A program made the translations under genes and the position numbers. 64,000 nucleotides of DNA. Source: RH-AL1 sp964247745. Lineage in GTDB: Bacteria > Pseudomonadota > Alphaproteobacteria > Rhizobiales > Beijerinckiaceae. Shown here one piece after another: positions 62,064-64,000 of the stretch. Positions within the stretch are counted from its first letter, which is position 1, and each line of letters starts with the position of its first letter. The DNA lies in assembly GCA_964247745.1 (NCBI GenBank), contig CAXTVT010000008.1, forward strand, positions 1 through 64,000, in the 5' to 3' direction. The notes beneath the pieces were generated by a model, which was not told where the DNA came from, did no database searches, and saw only the letters and a list, made by a program, of their open reading frames with translations.

Positions 62064-62798
62064 ATGCCGAACCTTCGCTCGCTGCTCGTCTCGACCGCCC
62101 TGCTGGTGGCGGGCCCCGCGTGCGCCGAGACCGCGGCCGACACCGCTGCACCCAAGGCGCCGTTCGGCTCCCTCCCGGTCGCCGCGGCGATCGCCCGGCC
62201 GGCAGCCTCGCCGCTCGCCTTCCGGCTGATCGCCAAGGCCGAGGCCGAGAAGGCCGGCCTGCCCTACGCCATGGTCGACGCCGTGATGAAGATCGAGAGC
62301 GGCTACCACTCGCAGGCGCTCGGCGGCGTCGGCGAGATCGGACTGATGCAGGTGCGCCCGGCGACGGCAGCGATGATGGGCTTCCACGGCACGCCGGCCG
62401 ATCTCGCCGACCCCGCGACCAACATCCACTACGGCGCCGCCTATCTCGGCAAGGCCTGGCACCTCGCCGGCGGCGACGTCTGCAAGACCCTGATGAAATA
62501 TCGCGCCGGCCACGGCGAAACGATCATGACGCCGCTCTCGGTCACCTACTGCCAGCGCGCCCGCGTGCACCTCGCCAGCATCGGCTCGCCGCTCGCCGGC
62601 ACGATCACCCCGGCCGACCTCGTCGCCGCAACGGCGGCGGTGGAGGCGGCGCGCGCCAGCGAGAGCCTGACGTCGCACGGCCGGCCGAAGACGGGTGCGT
62701 CGTTCTGGGCCGCGTTCCGCTCGCGCATCGCCAACGCCAACGCGCGTGTCGAGGCCAAGTGGAAGCGCGCCGGCGTGAAGCGGATCGCGTCGCGCTGA
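62064..62798 (+). CDS. Lytic transglycosylase (SLT domain)
   Basis: 244 aa. The signal peptide MPNLRSLLVSTALLVAGPACA is cleaved about residue 21. The SLT domain at about 50-160 contains the catalytic Glu78 in MKIESGY, GEIGLMQVRPATAAMMG, then NIHYGAAYL and KYRAGHG. It cleaves peptidoglycan glycan strands, leaving anhydro-muramic ends, in the periplasm. The C-terminal 80 residues are basic and Ala-rich, without a recognised domain. It appears monocistronic. Confidence 0.93.
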   Translation: MPNLRSLLVSTALLVAGPACAETAADTAAPKAPFGSLPVAAAIARPAASPLAFRLIAKAEAEKAGLPYAMVDAVMKIESGYHSQALGGVGEIGLMQVRPATAAMMGFHGTPADLADPATNIHYGAAYLGKAWHLAGGDVCKTLMKYRAGHGETIMTPLSVTYCQRARVHLASIGSPLAGTITPADLVAATAAVEAARASESLTSHGRPKTGASFWAAFRSRIANANARVEAKWKRAGVKRIASR

Positions 62799-62853
62799 GT
62801 GGCGCGGAACGACGACGGTTGTCCCAACCCCGCCCGCGTGGAATGGCTGGGGC

Positions 62854-63312
62854 ATGGTTGATGATCCCGCCGAAGGCGTCCTCGGACGTCACGCCGCCCT
62901 GCCCGCCTCGCCCGAAGAGGCGCGGCTCGAACGCGTGCCCAATCCGCATCCCGACACCGACTATGTCGCCCGCTTCACCGCGCCGGAGTTCACCTCGCTT
63001 TGTCCGGTGACCGGCCAGCCCGATTTCGCCCACCTCGTCATCGACTACGTGCCCGGCGACTGGCTCGTCGAATCGAAGTCGCTGAAGCTATACCTCGGCG
63101 CGTTCCGCAACCACGGCGCCTTCCACGAGGATTGCACGGTGCGCATCGGCAAGGACCTCGTCGCGCTGTTGGCGCCGCGTTGGCTGCGCATCGGCGGCTA
63201 CTGGTACCCGCGCGGCGGCATGCCGATCGACGTGTTCTGGCAGACCGGCGCGCCGAAGCCGGGCGTGTGGCTACCCGACCAAGGCGTTCCGGCCTACCGC
63301 GGGCGCGGGTAA
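62854..63312 (+). CDS. queF: NADPH-dependent 7-cyano-7-deazaguanine reductase
   Basis: 152 aa, short (unimodular) QueF. Reduces preQ0 to preQ1 for queuosine synthesis. The catalytic Cys50 lies in TSLCPVTGQPDF with Asp57, and the QueF motif ESKSLKLYLGAFRNHGAFHE is complete. Other queuosine genes are not in the window. It is convergent with the DUF72 gene, with 4 nt between stops. Confidence 0.96.
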   Translation: MVDDPAEGVLGRHAALPASPEEARLERVPNPHPDTDYVARFTAPEFTSLCPVTGQPDFAHLVIDYVPGDWLVESKSLKLYLGAFRNHGAFHEDCTVRIGKDLVALLAPRWLRIGGYWYPRGGMPIDVFWQTGAPKPGVWLPDQGVPAYRGRG

Positions 63313-63316
63313 CCGC

Positions 63317-64000
63317 TCACGCCGGACGCTCGAGCGCCGTCGCCAGCGCCATCGCGGCGGCAGGGTTTCGCTCCTTGGCGCCGGCGATCATGTAGACGAA
63401 GCAATCGCGCGGCGTCGCCGTCGGCGCCTCGCCGAGCAACGGCAGCCCCGGCGCCGTCGCGCCCCGCGCCAACGCCAGGCAGCGCTCGCGCCACTCCGCC
63501 AGGATCGGGGCGGCGTAGCCCTGCGGCGCGTCGGCGCTCGTGGTCTGCAGGCGCAGGTAGCAGAAGTCGGCGGTGGGGTCGGCGATCATCGGATAGCCGT
63601 CGGAGAGTGCCAGCACGATCGCCACGCCATGGCGCCGCGCCAGGGCGACGAACTCCGGCACGACGAAGCTCGCATGGCGCGCCTCGACGACGTGGCGCAG
63701 CGCCACGCCGTCCTGCGCCTTTGGCAGCAGGCCGAGGAAGCCTTCCATCTCGGCCGGCACGAACCTCTTGGTCCCGGCGAGCTGCCACAGGATGGGCCCG
63801 AGCTTTGGCCCCATCTCGGTCAGCCCGCTTCCCATGAAGCGAGCGATCGACTCGGCGCCGTCGGCCAGGTCCTTGCGGTTGACGCAATAGCGGCTGGCCT
63901 TGACCGAGAACACGAAGCCGTCGGGCGTCGCGTCGGCCCACTTGCGGAACGTCTCCGGCGCCTGCGTTCGGTAGAACGTGCCGTTGATCTCGATCGTGCC
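63317..64000 (-). CDS. DUF72 (YecE-like) protein, 5' end beyond window
   Basis: The frame enters from the right edge (GTIEINGTFYRTQAPETFRK) and gives 227 codons to the stop at 63317; the first residues of the TIM-barrel-like protein are missing. FVFSVKASRYCVNRKDL, LWQLAGTKRFVPAEMEGFL, EARHASF and DFCYLRLQ match DUF72. The family's function is unclear. The N-terminal GTSGW-type motif should lie just outside. Confidence 0.9.
   Translation of the reverse strand, partial: GTIEINGTFYRTQAPETFRKWADATPDGFVFSVKASRYCVNRKDLADGAESIARFMGSGLTEMGPKLGPILWQLAGTKRFVPAEMEGFLGLLPKAQDGVALRHVVEARHASFVVPEFVALARRHGVAIVLALSDGYPMIADPTADFCYLRLQTTSADAPQGYAAPILAEWRERCLALARGATAPGLPLLGEAPTATPRDCFVYMIAGAKERNPAAAMALATALERPA

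Overview
The window is a stretch of ordinary chromosome from an alphaproteobacterium, very probably order Hyphomicrobiales (Rhizobiales). It is GC-rich, about two thirds GC by eye. The evidence is gene order typical of that order: glyA-nrdR-ribD-ribE-ribH-nusB, divK-pleD next to a divergent DUF3572-dinB pair, rpiA-DUF2059-gor, ileS-lspA-two M16 peptidases, yajC-secD-secF, and topA-rnr-DUF983. There is no prophage, integrase, IS transposase, rRNA operon or CRISPR array.

Layout. 1-4.9 kb: minus-strand Fe-S assembly operon (cysteine desulfurase, sufB, sufC, sufD), with a perfect Irr/ICE-type palindrome upstream and a palindromic repeat between sufB and sufC. 4.9-11.6 kb: alpha/beta hydrolases, a DUF2254 membrane protein with a CPA1 antiporter, a tautomerase-fold protein without Pro-1, a lone receiver protein and a dGTPase. 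11.7-17.3 kb: riboflavin, NusB, NrdR and GlyA genes, interrupted by three small genes around a divergent promoter carrying three GAA-N3-TTC sites. 17.5-27.4 kb: L,D-transpeptidase, tRNA-Phe, rpmG, gor/rpiA, pleD/divK, dinB, tRNA-Cys and tRNA-Asn. 27.5-31.1 kb: an Opp/Dpp-type ABC importer without a binding protein. 31.1-38.7 kb: an M16 peptidase pair, lspA, ileS and a glycosyltransferase-like gene. 38.7-39.15 kb: a small AT-rich island. 39.15-43.4 kb: Sec accessory operon. 43.4-47.8 kb: HD and phosphatase proteins, xseB, a tandem four-Cys protein, a UbiH-like hydroxylase and a YceI protein. 47.8-50.4 kb: pyrB and a degenerate dihydroorotase, separated by a scarred spacer. 50.5-59.8 kb: glyoxalase-fold gene, MFS transporter, DUF983, rnr, topA, FNT channel and rpsD. 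59.9-64 kb: a frameshifted serine hydrolase, RBBP9-like hydrolase, lytic transglycosylase, queF and a DUF72 gene cut by the right edge.

Most genes are housekeeping: Fe-S clusters, flavin, one-carbon and pyrimidine metabolism, protein secretion and maturation, RNA decay, DNA topology and cell-cycle signalling. No new multi-gene system stands out. The most unusual signals are: (1) a 93-bp palindromic repeat sitting in frame inside ileS, adding 31 residues to an essential enzyme; (2) yajC apparently starting at an ATC codon behind a good Shine-Dalgarno; (3) a four-cysteine module with a constant 25-residue final spacing, present once in one protein and twice in another, with the single-copy gene lying behind an iron-type operator cluster; and (4) several decayed or altered genes (serine hydrolase, glyoxalase without a stop, a dihydroorotase with a broken metal site, a fragment of a HAF-repeat protein).
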